64,000 nucleotides of DNA from Methylotenera_A sp044222005 (GTDB taxonomy: Bacteria; Pseudomonadota; Gammaproteobacteria; Burkholderiales; Methylophilaceae): the NCBI GenBank assembly GCA_044222005.1, contig JBGANY010000001.1:124001-188000 (forward strand). Direction: 5' to 3'. Shown here in pieces: positions 8,155 through 17,009 of this stretch. Each line of letters opens with the position of its first letter. The first letter of the stretch is position 1. Both the position numbers and the translations under genes were made by a program. Under the pieces are notes generated by a model. That model was not told where the DNA came from. It was given only the letters and a program-made list of their open reading frames with translations, and searched no databases.

Positions 8155-8170
8155 ATTGCGGTATACCGAC

Positions 8171-9667
8171 TTATTTCATGGTCGGCATGACAAATTCCGA
8201 ACCCAAATTGTTGTTACTTGAAGGCCAGCGCGAGGTGGTAGTTTTAAGCCGTGTGTAAAAGCGAATGCCATCCATGCCATAAATGTGATGATCGCCAAAC
8301 AGCGAGCGTTTCCAGCCGCCAAAACTGTGAAAAGCAATCGGCACGGGAATCGCCACATTGACGCCGACCATGCCGACCTGTACGCGGCTGGTGAACTCGC
8401 GTGCGGCTTCTCCGTCACGGGTAAATATCGCCGTGCCGTTGCCAAACTCATGCTCATTCACCAGTTGCAGCGCCTCTTCAAATGTCTTGGCGCGCACTAT
8501 ACAGAGCACAGGACCAAAAATTTCCTCTTTGTAAATGCGCATGTCTTTGGTCACATGGTCGAACAGGCACGGCGCTAAGAAGAAGCCCTTTTCGTGACCT
8601 TTGTGGCTGTAGCCTCGGCCGTCCAGCGCCAGCTTTGCACCTTCGGTTACGCCTAAATCGACATAGCTTTTTACTTTCTCAAAATGTTGCGGCGTGACCA
8701 ATGGCCCCATGTCGGCTTTTTCGTTCAATCCTTGGTCAATGGTGATATTTTTTGCTTTTTCAGTGATTTTTTTGACTAATTGATCGGCAATATCGCCTAC
8801 CGTCACTGCAACAGAAATGGCCATGCAGCGCTCACCCGCCGAGCCGTAACCTGCGCCAATCAAGGCATCTGCAACCTGGTCTAAATCCGCATCCGGCATC
8901 ACCACCAGATGATTTTTTGCTCCACCCAGTGCTTGCACACGTTTACCGTTTTTGGTGCCGGTGCTGTAAATATATTCAGCTACCGGAGTAGAGCCGACAA
9001 AACTGATGGCTTGCACGCGCTTGTCTGTGAGCAGCACGTCAACGGCTTCTTTGTCGCCATTGACCAAGTTAAATACACCTGCCGGCAAGCCGGCTTCGGC
9101 CAATAAATCCGCCAGCATCAAGCTAGCGCCCGGCGTTTTTTCTGATGGTTTCAGTACAAATGTATTGCCAGTCGCCAATGCCATGGGGATCATCCACAAC
9201 GGCACCATGACGGGAAAGTTAAACGGCGTAATGCCTGCAACCACGCCCAGCGGCTGGTGCATGCTGTAGGTATCAATGCCGGTGCCGACCTGGTCGTTGA
9301 AGTCGCCTTTAAGCAAGTGTGGCGCGCCGCAAGCGAACTCGACCACCTCTATGCCGCGCGTCACTTCGCCGCGTGCGTCACTGATGGTTTTACCGTGCTC
9401 CAGTGAAATGGCTTTAGCCAAATCGTTGGCATGTTCATCCAGCAAAGCTTTGAACTTGAACATGATACGTGCGCGGCGCAATGCCGGTGTAGCGGCCCAA
9501 GCCGGGAAGGCTGCTTGGGCTGCGCTGATCGCTACGCTTGTTTCCTCTGCGGTTGCAAAAGTAATTTGCGCCTGTACGGAGCCTGTGGCTGGGTTATAGA
9601 CATCGCCTATTCTTTTGCCCGCGCCGGCGATATGTTTGCCATTGATATAGTGACCGATTGTTTTCAT
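8171..9667 (-). CDS. mmsA: CoA-acylating methylmalonate/malonate-semialdehyde dehydrogenase
   Basis: This enzyme oxidises malonate semialdehyde (or methylmalonate semialdehyde) with NAD and CoA to acetyl-CoA (or propionyl-CoA) and CO2. The 498 residues from the ATG at 9667 have a GAGGAA site at good spacing. The frame extends to 9718 but would overlap the upstream gene. Signatures are TPFNFPVMVPLWMIPMALATGNTFVLKPSE, SFVGSTPVAEYIYSTG, and the MmsA-specific catalytic cysteine in GSAGERCMAIS, followed by EEIFGPVLC. It is the second gene after the omega-transaminase, so beta-alanine to acetyl-CoA is the probable pathway. Confidence 0.93.
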   Translation of the reverse strand: MKTIGHYINGKHIAGAGKRIGDVYNPATGSVQAQITFATAEETSVAISAAQAAFPAWAATPALRRARIMFKFKALLDEHANDLAKAISLEHGKTISDARGEVTRGIEVVEFACGAPHLLKGDFNDQVGTGIDTYSMHQPLGVVAGITPFNFPVMVPLWMIPMALATGNTFVLKPSEKTPGASLMLADLLAEAGLPAGVFNLVNGDKEAVDVLLTDKRVQAISFVGSTPVAEYIYSTGTKNGKRVQALGGAKNHLVVMPDADLDQVADALIGAGYGSAGERCMAISVAVTVGDIADQLVKKITEKAKNITIDQGLNEKADMGPLVTPQHFEKVKSYVDLGVTEGAKLALDGRGYSHKGHEKGFFLAPCLFDHVTKDMRIYKEEIFGPVLCIVRAKTFEEALQLVNEHEFGNGTAIFTRDGEAAREFTSRVQVGMVGVNVAIPVPIAFHSFGGWKRSLFGDHHIYGMDGIRFYTRLKTTTSRWPSSNNNLGSEFVMPTMK

Positions 9668-9687
9668 GCTGAATTCCTCAATGCCTG

Positions 9688-11097
9688 TTAAATGGTATGT
9701 TGCTGATGCATTGCCCATGACTGCTCGTTTTTAAGATAACGGCTGGCATCCAGACCCGTCTCACCTTGCGAAGCCACGTATTTAATTGCATCTGCAAGCG
9801 TGTTAAAGATGCGGTCAATCTCATGTTTTTCGATAGTGAGCGGCGGCGAGATGGCAATGATGTCACCCGTGTAGCGCACGTGCAGGCCGAGTTCGTAGCA
9901 TTTCAGATATACGGCAAAGGCAAATGCGCCTGACTTTGCCTCAAATTCAATGCCTGCCACCAGGCCGATATTGCGGATATCTTTCACCATCGGTAAGCCT
10001 TTCAGGCTGTGCGCGGCTTGTTCGAAATACGCGCTTAAACCCGCCGCACGCGCTTCCAGTTTTTCCGCGGCAAAAATATCTTGCGTGGCGATAGCCGCCG
10101 CGCAGGCAATCGGGATAGCGCTGTAGGTATAGCCATGCGGTAGTTCGATTGCGCCAGCAGCCGAATTCTGCATAAACGCATCGTAAATTTCGCGTTTCAC
10201 CGCTACCGCACCCATCGGCACGACGCCATTAGTCAGGCCTTTGGCACAGGTAATAATGTCGGGAATGACATCAAAATAATCCGCGCCAAACTTGGTACCT
10301 AAGCGGCCAAATCCGGTAATGACTTCATCAAAAATCAGCAAAATGCCGTGTTTGGTGCAGATTTCCCGTAAGCGTTTCAGGTAGCCGGCCGGTGGAACAA
10401 TCACGCCAGCCGATCCTTGCATGGGTTCCACCATGAGTGCGGCGATAGTAGTTGGATCGTGCAGCGTTAAAATCCGTTGTTCAAACTCATTCGCCAGCGC
10501 AATGCCGCCATCTTGCGGAACGCCTTTGGTAAAAGCGTTTTTAGCGACGTCCAGCGGATGGCGAATATGGTCAACGCCGCTTAGCGCATTGCCAAATGCC
10601 TTGCGGTTGCCTGCGATGCCGCCCACCGAAATGCCGCCGAAATTGACGCCGTGGTAGCCGCGCTCACGGCCGATGAGCTTGTTCCGCAGTGGGTTGCCTG
10701 TTACACGATGAAAGCTAAGCGCGATTTTAAGCGCAGTATCGGCAGATTCTGAACCGGAATTGGTGAAGAATATCCGGTCTAAACCAGTGGGCATATATGC
10801 TGCCAAGCGAGTTGCCGCTTCAAATGCAAGCGGATGGCTGGATTGGAACGCCGGTGCGTAATCCAGTGTGCGTAATTGGGCAGCCACGGCCGATGCGATT
10901 TCTTCACGCCCATGTCCAGCCGGTACGCACCACAGGCCTGCCGTCCCGTCGAGTATTTGCCTGTCATCGATGGAGGTATAGTAATTACCCTTGGCCGCTT
11001 TGAACAGGCGCGGCATGGCTTTGAATTGCCGATTGGCGGTGAACGGTACCCAATAATGCGACAGATTGGGCAACTCGGCCTGTTCTGAGTTTGACAT
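9688..11097 (-). CDS. aptA: Omega-amino acid (beta-alanine)--pyruvate aminotransferase
   Basis: This PLP class III transaminase moves the amino group of beta-alanine or related omega-amino acids to pyruvate, giving malonate semialdehyde and L-alanine. The N-terminal LSHYWVPFTANRQFKAMPRLF and the segment GRERGYHGVNFGGISVGGIAGNRKAFG match the Pseudomonas enzyme. The PLP lysine is in ITCAKGLTNG and the acceptor aspartate in LIFDEVITGFGR. At 469 residues it has a C-terminal extension of about 20 residues compared with the usual 449. It stops 20 bp before the mmsA start. The gene is divergent from a PuuR-type regulator. Confidence 0.9.
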   Translation of the reverse strand: MSNSEQAELPNLSHYWVPFTANRQFKAMPRLFKAAKGNYYTSIDDRQILDGTAGLWCVPAGHGREEIASAVAAQLRTLDYAPAFQSSHPLAFEAATRLAAYMPTGLDRIFFTNSGSESADTALKIALSFHRVTGNPLRNKLIGRERGYHGVNFGGISVGGIAGNRKAFGNALSGVDHIRHPLDVAKNAFTKGVPQDGGIALANEFEQRILTLHDPTTIAALMVEPMQGSAGVIVPPAGYLKRLREICTKHGILLIFDEVITGFGRLGTKFGADYFDVIPDIITCAKGLTNGVVPMGAVAVKREIYDAFMQNSAAGAIELPHGYTYSAIPIACAAAIATQDIFAAEKLEARAAGLSAYFEQAAHSLKGLPMVKDIRNIGLVAGIEFEAKSGAFAFAVYLKCYELGLHVRYTGDIIAISPPLTIEKHEIDRIFNTLADAIKYVASQGETGLDASRYLKNEQSWAMHQQHTI

Positions 11098-11147
11098 GCG
11101 AGAATCCTTAAATAGCTTTCTTATGCATACGATTATTTAGCATCTTT

Positions 11148-11247
11148 AAGTGTTTAGCATATTGTGTCAAGGCCGGTTTTTTATTTTATTAATATATTGA
11201 TTTTATTGGTATTAATTTTATAAGTGTTATTGTATATTTAACACTTT
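11148..11247. promoter_or_regulatory. Candidate operator of the PuuR-type regulator, AAGTGTTA inverted repeat
   Basis: Between the divergent aptA and regulator genes a perfect inverted repeat AAGTGTTA (11222-11229) / TAACACTT (11239-11246) has a 9-bp spacer. Its centre is about 30 bp before the regulator start. A further AAGTGTTT lies at 11148-11155 close to aptA. The region is very AT-rich and probably holds both promoters. Binding by the adjacent regulator is inference. Confidence 0.5.
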
Positions 11248-11264
11248 AAACACCAAGTGATTAT

Positions 11265-11822
11265 ATGATGGATATCGATGTAGGTTTAAGACTCAAAATA
11301 GTGCGGCTAAGACATCAGCTATCACAGCGCGCTTTGGCAAAAAGAGCGGGCGTCGCTAATGCCAGTATTTCACTCATAGAATCCGGCAATACCAGCCCGT
11401 CGGTGAGCGCCTTAAAACGCATACTGGCGGGCATTCCGATGACACTTGCAGAATTTTTCTCAGACGAATTGCCAGGCATGAAAAGCGAAGTGTTTTACCG
11501 CGCCGAGGATCTGACCGAAATTAGCGCTGGTGAAGGTATTTCATATCGTCAGATCGGCTCAGCCAAAGCCGGGCATGCTTTGCAGATTCTTTATGAAACA
11601 TATGAAGCAGGCGCCGATACGGGCATGATGATGCTGCAGCACGAAGGTGAAGAAGGCGCTGTGATACTGTCCGGACGCCTGGAAGTGACAGTGGGGGAAT
11701 CCACGCGGGTATTGGGCGCTGGCGATGCTTACTACTTTAACAGCCGTCAACCGCACCGCTTTCGTAATGTGGGGAATGAGGTGTGTACCTTGGTGAGTTC
11801 GTGCAGCCCACCCACGTTTTAG
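11265..11822 (+). CDS. puuR: XRE-cupin transcriptional regulator, PuuR/PauR type
   Basis: This is a predicted repressor of polyamine catabolism genes. It has 185 residues, the same length as E. coli PuuR. The N-terminal helix-turn-helix (about residues 8-62) contains LRHQLSQRALAKRAGVANASISLIESGNTSPSVSALKRIL. A cupin sensor domain (about 115-182) follows, with QHEGEEGAVILSGRLEVTV and GDAYYFNSRQPHRFRN. It is divergent from aptA-mmsA across 167 bp with a palindromic candidate operator. Orthology to PuuR rather than another XRE-cupin paralogue cannot be settled from sequence alone. Confidence 0.8.
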   Translation: MMDIDVGLRLKIVRLRHQLSQRALAKRAGVANASISLIESGNTSPSVSALKRILAGIPMTLAEFFSDELPGMKSEVFYRAEDLTEISAGEGISYRQIGSAKAGHALQILYETYEAGADTGMMMLQHEGEEGAVILSGRLEVTVGESTRVLGAGDAYYFNSRQPHRFRNVGNEVCTLVSSCSPPTF

Positions 11823-11891
11823 TGCAGAATACATAGGGATTTGAGTTGATCTCAGTTATTATAAAAACCATCAATTACACGAAAATAAACG

Positions 11892-12317
11892 ATGATTATT
11901 ACTTACGCGCTCAATAGTGTTCTTGTTGCAACTGCTGTGCTGATCCATTTTGAGGCGCTAAACCAGCTATCAAGACTGATTCCCAGGCTTACCATCAAGC
12001 CGCGGCTACGTGTTTTATTTGGTGTTTTCGGCGCATTATTTGCGCATGTTGCAGAGATCTGGGCGTTTGCCTTTGGCTACTATTTCATGATTCATCAAGG
12101 TGGTTTTGGCTCATTGGAGGGGCACTTTAATCAGAGTCTGATGGACTGCAGTTACTTTTCGTTTGTGAGCTATACTTCGCTTGGCTTTGGCGACATTGTC
12201 GCCAAAGGCAATGTTCGATTTACAGCCGGGCTGGAAGCATTAACAGGCCTGGTTCTAATCTCCTGGACCGCATCTTTTATGTTCATCGAGATGCAGAAGT
12301 TATGGAAAGACAATTAA
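11892..12317 (+). CDS. Two-transmembrane potassium-channel-like protein
   Basis: This is a small inner-membrane protein of 141 residues. It has a hydrophobic N-terminal helix (about 1-22), a second segment (about 45-70, VLFGVFGALFAHVAEIWAFAFGYYF), a pore loop with TSLGFGDIV (about 98-106), and a final helix (about 112-135). The pore loop resembles the selectivity filter T-x-G-[YF]-G-D of potassium channels. There is no cytosolic RCK or cyclic-nucleotide domain. It sits alone between the puuR-type gene and a glycine-zipper lipoprotein. The ion specificity is inferred from the filter only. Confidence 0.72.
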   Translation: MIITYALNSVLVATAVLIHFEALNQLSRLIPRLTIKPRLRVLFGVFGALFAHVAEIWAFAFGYYFMIHQGGFGSLEGHFNQSLMDCSYFSFVSYTSLGFGDIVAKGNVRFTAGLEALTGLVLISWTASFMFIEMQKLWKDN

Positions 12318-12475
12318 CCTTAGTCTTACATACTTTTCTGAAGGGCAGCGCAGATAATGTGGTGCCGCCCTGGTCAGCTTATGCACGCCATCCACAAGTT
12401 AAGCGGAACCTTTTGGCCTAAAGGTGAGTCTCATGAATGCCTTATCGTAAATCAATTTTCAAAAGTGAGATTACC

Positions 12476-12691
12476 ATGAAAACAAAAAGTAAATTAGCGA
12501 CGACTTTCATTGCGGCAACACTCGTTGTTGGCTTAAGCGGCTGTAGCAATATGTCAACACGCGACAAAAACACTGCGATTGGTGCCGGTGTCGGTGCTGT
12601 AGCAGGTGCGGTGCTGACTGGCGGCAGCGGTGTCGGGACTGTTGGCGGCGCGGCTATTGGCGGTATTATCGGCAACCAGATCGGTAGATAG
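12476..12691 (+). CDS. Glycine-zipper lipoprotein, OsmB-like
   Basis: This is a short outer-membrane lipoprotein of 71 residues. A signal peptide ends in the lipobox VVGLSGC (Cys about 21), followed by SNMSTRDKNTAIG. A glycine zipper comes next (AGVGAVAGAVLTGGSGVGTVGGAAIGGIIGNQIG). The frame extends upstream to 12437, but the internal ATG at 12476 gives the correct signal peptide and follows GTGAG. Similar proteins respond to osmotic or envelope stress. The first part of the 158-bp gap before it holds nothing I recognise. Confidence 0.82.
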   Translation: MKTKSKLATTFIAATLVVGLSGCSNMSTRDKNTAIGAGVGAVAGAVLTGGSGVGTVGGAAIGGIIGNQIGR

Positions 12692-12713
12692 TAAGCCCGT
12701 ATCTAGTTTGGTT

Positions 12714-12738
12714 AGGGTGAGCACAAGTTGCTCACCCT
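12714..12738. terminator. Hairpin between convergent genes
   Basis: A perfect 10-bp stem AGGGTGAGCA / TGCTCACCCT with loop CAAGT lies 22 bp after the lipoprotein stop and 10 bp from the patD stop on the other strand. It lacks a clear T tract on either side, so it is a stalling or RNA-protecting hairpin as much as a classical terminator. Confidence 0.5.
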
Positions 12739-12747
12739 GCAAGGTTT

Positions 12748-14181
12748 CTAAAGCTTTACCATCACATGCCGCACGGCACTGTAATCTTCAATCGCGTACA
12801 TCGACATATCTTTACCATAACCTGATTTTTTCATGCCGCCGTGCGGCATTTCGGATACCAGCATAAAATGCGTGTTCACCCAGGTGCAGCCGTACTGCAA
12901 TTCGGCAGATACACGCATAGCGCGTGAAACATCGCTTGTCCATACCGAGCTGGCAAGGCCATATTCTGAATCGTTGGCCCACGCCACCACCTGCTCTTCA
13001 TCATCAAAGCGCGTGACTGAAACCACGGGCCCAAACACCTCTTTGCAAACGATTTCATCACTTTGCTTTGTGCCTGCAACAATGGTGGGCTCGTAGAAAA
13101 AGCCACTTCCGGTACGCATTTTGCCGCCAGTGGTGATTTCGATATGTTTTTGTGCGGCGGCGCGTTCTACAAACCCCGCCACACGATCGCGCTGACGTGC
13201 GGAAATGAGCGGTCCCATTTCTACGCCGTTCATTTTTTGTTCACCCACTTTAATGCTGGCTGCGGCTGAGGTCAGCTCGGCAACCAGTTTATCGTAGATT
13301 TTTTTGCCTGCATAAATACGGCAGGCAGCAGTGCAATCCTGGCCTGCATTGTAAAAGCCAAAGGTGCGCACACCTTCTACCACTGAAGCCAAGTCTGCAT
13401 CGTCAAACACAATCACAGGCGCTTTACCGCCTAATTCAAGGTGCGTACGTTTCACGCTTTTAGCGGCGACTTCCATGATTTTCTGACCGGTAGAAATGTC
13501 ACCTGTAATCGAAATCATCTGTACTTGCGGCTGTGAAATCATCGTCGCGCCGACCGATTCTCCGCGTCCATTCAAAATATTCACTACACCGGCAGGGAAA
13601 ATCCCGGCGATGAGTTGCGCCAGCTTGAATGTGGTAAGCGGTGTCATTTCCGATGGCTTTAACACCACAGTATTGCCTGCGGCTAGCGCCGGGCCCAGCT
13701 TCCAGGCGGCCATCATCAGCGGGTAATTCCACGGCGCAATCGAGGCTATTACGCCCAATGGGTCACGCCGAATCATGCTGGTGTGGCCTGGCAGGTATTC
13801 GCCTGCCAGTGCGCCGCTCATGTTACGCACCGCACCTGCGAAAAAGCGGAAAACGTCTGCAACAGCAGGGATTTCATCATTCAGCGCCGCCAGATAAGGC
13901 TTGCCGCAATTCATTGATTCTAGGCTGGCAAAGCCTTCCGCATCGGCCTCTATGGCGTCTGCCAATTTGAGTAACATTGTGGAACGGTCGCGCGGCGTGG
14001 TTTTTTTCCAGCTTTTAAAAGCGGCTGCTGCAGCGCTTGCTGCAGCTTCAATTTGTGCCAATGAGGCTTCTGCTACCTGAGTTATCTCTGCGCTAGTGGC
14101 AGGATTTAGCACACTGATTGGTGCGCCTTCGCCTTTAACGAATTGGCCGTTAATCAATAATTGCGTTTGAATGGTTTGCAT
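12748..14181 (-). CDS. patD: Gamma-aminobutyraldehyde dehydrogenase
   Basis: This enzyme oxidises 4-aminobutanal, the product of putrescine transamination, to GABA with NAD. It has 477 residues and the aldehyde dehydrogenase core: APWNYPLMMAAWKLGPALAAGNTVVLKPSE, SITGDISTGQKIM, catalytic Glu in HLELGGKAP, and catalytic Cys in YNAGQDCTAACR. The QDCTAACR form is characteristic of the PatD/YdcW branch. It ends the ydcSTUV-patD unit, the same order as ydcSTUVW in E. coli. This co-occurrence supports the substrate assignment. Confidence 0.9.
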   Translation of the reverse strand: MQTIQTQLLINGQFVKGEGAPISVLNPATSAEITQVAEASLAQIEAAASAAAAAFKSWKKTTPRDRSTMLLKLADAIEADAEGFASLESMNCGKPYLAALNDEIPAVADVFRFFAGAVRNMSGALAGEYLPGHTSMIRRDPLGVIASIAPWNYPLMMAAWKLGPALAAGNTVVLKPSEMTPLTTFKLAQLIAGIFPAGVVNILNGRGESVGATMISQPQVQMISITGDISTGQKIMEVAAKSVKRTHLELGGKAPVIVFDDADLASVVEGVRTFGFYNAGQDCTAACRIYAGKKIYDKLVAELTSAAASIKVGEQKMNGVEMGPLISARQRDRVAGFVERAAAQKHIEITTGGKMRTGSGFFYEPTIVAGTKQSDEIVCKEVFGPVVSVTRFDDEEQVVAWANDSEYGLASSVWTSDVSRAMRVSAELQYGCTWVNTHFMLVSEMPHGGMKKSGYGKDMSMYAIEDYSAVRHVMVKL

Positions 14182-14217
14182 TTTTTTGACCCTCTTTCAA
14201 AAATAATACCCGATTTT

Positions 14218-15051
14218 TTAGCGACTGCTGCCAGCGATGTTTTCCGTGCCACGCGTTAAATAATAGGCGGCGATAATTGGTAATGCGGTGATCAGCATCA
14301 CCATCATGGCGACCACATTGGTAATCGCTGCGTCACGCGGGCGCGCGAACTGATTAAGCAGCCAGATCGGTAGCGTGACTTCGTGCCCTGCGGTGAATAT
14401 AGTCACAATCAGCTCATCAAACGATAGCGCAAATGCCAGCAATGCGCCTGCGAGCAGGGCGGTCGCAAGTTGCGGCAGAATAATATGCCGGAACGTGGCG
14501 AAACCATCCGCGCCCAAGTCCATGGAGGCTTCCACCAGGCTGTGCGGCATGCGTCTGAAGCGCGCAATCACGTTGTTGTAAATCATCACCACGCAAAACG
14601 TGGCATGACTCACTATAATGGTCCAAAAACCAGGGGTGATGTCGAGTATGTTCACGGCGGAGAGCAGCGCGATGCCGGTGATAATGCCGGGCAGGGCAAT
14701 CGGCAGAATCAGCATGGTGGTAATGGCTTCTTTGCCAATAAAGTTGCGTCTGTATAGCGCTGCGGCGGCCATGGTGCCCATGATTAGCGCGAGCAGAGTC
14801 GCTACAGTCGCCACTTTGAGTGATAGTGCGACGGCTGACATGACATCCTTACGCGCAAACGCCTCGTGAAGCCAGCGCAAGGTAAAGTAAGCCTTATCGC
14901 CATCTCCCGCTAAAAAAGCGTTGATGACAATGACGGCTATAGGGAAATGTAAAAACACCAGGCCGCCATAGGCAAGGGTTTTCAGCCATATTGGAGCAGG
15001 CGGCTGGGCTAGATTTTTGTTGGATTTAAAGAGCATCGAATGCTCCAGCAC
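14218..15051 (-). CDS. ydcV: Polyamine ABC transporter permease, YdcV type
   Basis: This is the second inner-membrane permease of a polyamine/opine-family importer. It has 277 residues with about six transmembrane helices and the EAA loop VEASMDLGADGFATFRHIILPQL, which contacts the ATPase. It overlaps the upstream permease by 26 bp if the first start (15051) is used. The next ATG in frame (15036) would still overlap. It is translationally coupled and 36 bp upstream of patD. Confidence 0.88.
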   Translation of the reverse strand: MLEHSMLFKSNKNLAQPPAPIWLKTLAYGGLVFLHFPIAVIVINAFLAGDGDKAYFTLRWLHEAFARKDVMSAVALSLKVATVATLLALIMGTMAAAALYRRNFIGKEAITTMLILPIALPGIITGIALLSAVNILDITPGFWTIIVSHATFCVVMIYNNVIARFRRMPHSLVEASMDLGADGFATFRHIILPQLATALLAGALLAFALSFDELIVTIFTAGHEVTLPIWLLNQFARPRDAAITNVVAMMVMLITALPIIAAYYLTRGTENIAGSSR

Positions 15052-15970
15052 GTTTAGCCAGCATCAGATAAATGCTGACAAGAATAATCGGCACCACAGT
15101 GAACGCGGCGGCCAGCGGCATATTGCCTACCGAGCCTTGCATGGTATAGACCATGGTCCCGATATACAGTCCGCTGGGCCCGATGAGTTGCGGGATAATG
15201 TAATCGCCCAGCGTGAGCGAAAAGGTAAAAATGGAACCTGCCACTACGCCGGGAAACACTAACGGTAACAACACGCGACGAAAGGTTTGTGCCGGTTTTG
15301 CACCCAAATCGGCCGAGGCCTGCAGCAAGTTTGTAGGCACGCGCTCAAGCGCTGCTTGGATCGGCAGAATCATAAACGGCAACCAGATATAGGTGAACAC
15401 CATGAAACGCCCGAGGTTGGAGGTGGCGAGCGTGTTGCCGCCGATTGCAGGTATTTGCAGCACATGGCTAAGCGCAGAAGCTAAGCCTAAATGGTTGATG
15501 CACCAGTATAAAATGCCTTGCTGCGATAAAATCACCGTCCATGCATAGGTTTTAACGATATAGCTCGCCCACATCGGCAGCATGACCGCGATGTAGAAAA
15601 AGCCTTTTTCAGCGGGGCTGCCGTAACGTGTCATGTAATAGGCAATGGGAAAACCAATCAGCGCGGCGGCAAGCGTGACGGCAACCGTCATGCTGAGGGT
15701 GCGCAGAATGATGTCGAGGTTAGTGGCGTCAAACAGGCTGCGGTAGTTTTCGAGCGTTAAATCGGGTGAAACCGACATGCTGAAACTATCAAAGGTATAA
15801 AAACTTTGCCAAAGCAGCGCAAACAGCGAGCCCAGGTAAACTACGCCAAACCATAATAGCGGCGGGGTGAGCAGCAAAAATAGGAACAGATTCTGTTTGC
15901 GATACAGCGTGTTGCCCAACCAACTTAAGAGTGGATTTGCGGATGGGGTTAAAGTGGCGGAAGGTAGCAT
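15026..15970 (-). CDS. ydcU: Polyamine ABC transporter permease, YdcU type
   Basis: This is the first permease of the importer. It has 314 residues with a long cytoplasmic N-terminus, a first helix around FLFLLLTPPLLWFGVVYLGSLFALLW, a large periplasmic loop, and the EAA motif LQASADLGAKPAQTFRRVLLPLV. It sits 16 bp downstream of the ATPase gene and overlaps ydcV. Confidence 0.88.
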   Translation of the reverse strand: MLPSATLTPSANPLLSWLGNTLYRKQNLFLFLLLTPPLLWFGVVYLGSLFALLWQSFYTFDSFSMSVSPDLTLENYRSLFDATNLDIILRTLSMTVAVTLAAALIGFPIAYYMTRYGSPAEKGFFYIAVMLPMWASYIVKTYAWTVILSQQGILYWCINHLGLASALSHVLQIPAIGGNTLATSNLGRFMVFTYIWLPFMILPIQAALERVPTNLLQASADLGAKPAQTFRRVLLPLVFPGVVAGSIFTFSLTLGDYIIPQLIGPSGLYIGTMVYTMQGSVGNMPLAAAFTVVPIILVSIYLMLAKRAGAFDAL

Positions 15971-15986
15971 AGCTGAGAGTAACGGT

Positions 15987-16994
15987 TTAATTTTCCAGCA
16001 TCACCATGCGGCTTTGCGGCCAGCATAAAGTAAGTTTCTGGCCGATTTTCGGTAGTTCGGTTTCATTCAATTCACTGTTGGAAAGTACCATGGATAATAG
16101 TTGATCATCCACGGCAACCTCAATTTTGCTGGTTGCACCGTGGTATTGAATATCTGCGACTTCGCCATTTACCTTCAAAATGTCGGCCTGCCCGGTATAA
16201 ATGCCGACATGTTCCGGGCGAATCGAAAATGGCTGGTTACTGCCAGTAATTTGCAATGCCAAATTGTCGCTCACAACATTTGAGGTGCCGACAAAATCTG
16301 CTACAAAGCTGGTTTTAGGCTGGGTGTAAAGGTTGCGCGGCGAATCCACTTGCTCGATTCTGCCACGGTTAAATACCGCCACGCGGTCAGACATGGATAA
16401 TGCTTCGCCTTGGTCGTGCGTGACGTAGATAAACGTAATGCCGAGTTTTTTATGCAGGGTTTTGAGTTCCAGTTGCATTTGCTCACGCAGCTTTAAATCC
16501 AGCGCACCTAGCGGTTCATCCAGCAGCAATACGCGTGGCTCATTCACCAGAGCCCGCGCCAGTGCTACACGCTGGCGCTGCCCGCCTGAAAGCTCACCAG
16601 GCCTGCGCCTGCCGTATTCTGCCAGCGCCACTTGCGCTAACGCATGCTCGGCGCGATGGTAACATTCTGGTTTGGCGATGCCTTTTACGCGCAAGCCATA
16701 TGCCACATTATCCAGCACGTTCATGTGCGGAAACAGTGCGTAATCCTGAAAAACAGTGTTGACCTCGCGCTCATAAGGTGGCGCGCCAGCAGCTTCTTTG
16801 CCAAAGATACGAATGCTGCCCGTGCTGGGCTGTTCAAAACCTGCAATCAGGCGCAGGCAAGTGGTTTTGCCCGAGCCGCTTGGCCCGAGCATGGAAAAAA
16901 ACTCGCCCTCGGCGACAGCAATCGTTACATTATCCACTGCCTTTACGTTACCGTAATGGCGGCTGACGGCGGAAAATTCGACTGCGATTGCCAT
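15987..16994 (-). CDS. ydcT: Polyamine ABC transporter ATP-binding protein, YdcT/PotA type
   Basis: This is the cytoplasmic ATPase of the importer. It has 335 residues with Walker A GPSGSGKTT, Q-loop FQDYALFPHM, signature LSGGQRQRVALARAL, Walker B LLLDEPLGALD and H-loop YVTHDQGEA. A C-terminal TOBE-like domain from about residue 260 is shorter than in PotA, with FSIRPEHVGIY. It lies 15 bp after ydcS. Confidence 0.92.
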   Translation of the reverse strand: MAIAVEFSAVSRHYGNVKAVDNVTIAVAEGEFFSMLGPSGSGKTTCLRLIAGFEQPSTGSIRIFGKEAAGAPPYEREVNTVFQDYALFPHMNVLDNVAYGLRVKGIAKPECYHRAEHALAQVALAEYGRRRPGELSGGQRQRVALARALVNEPRVLLLDEPLGALDLKLREQMQLELKTLHKKLGITFIYVTHDQGEALSMSDRVAVFNRGRIEQVDSPRNLYTQPKTSFVADFVGTSNVVSDNLALQITGSNQPFSIRPEHVGIYTGQADILKVNGEVADIQYHGATSKIEVAVDDQLLSMVLSNSELNETELPKIGQKLTLCWPQSRMVMLEN

Positions 16995-17009
16995 AGGTTG
17001 AAGTCAAGT

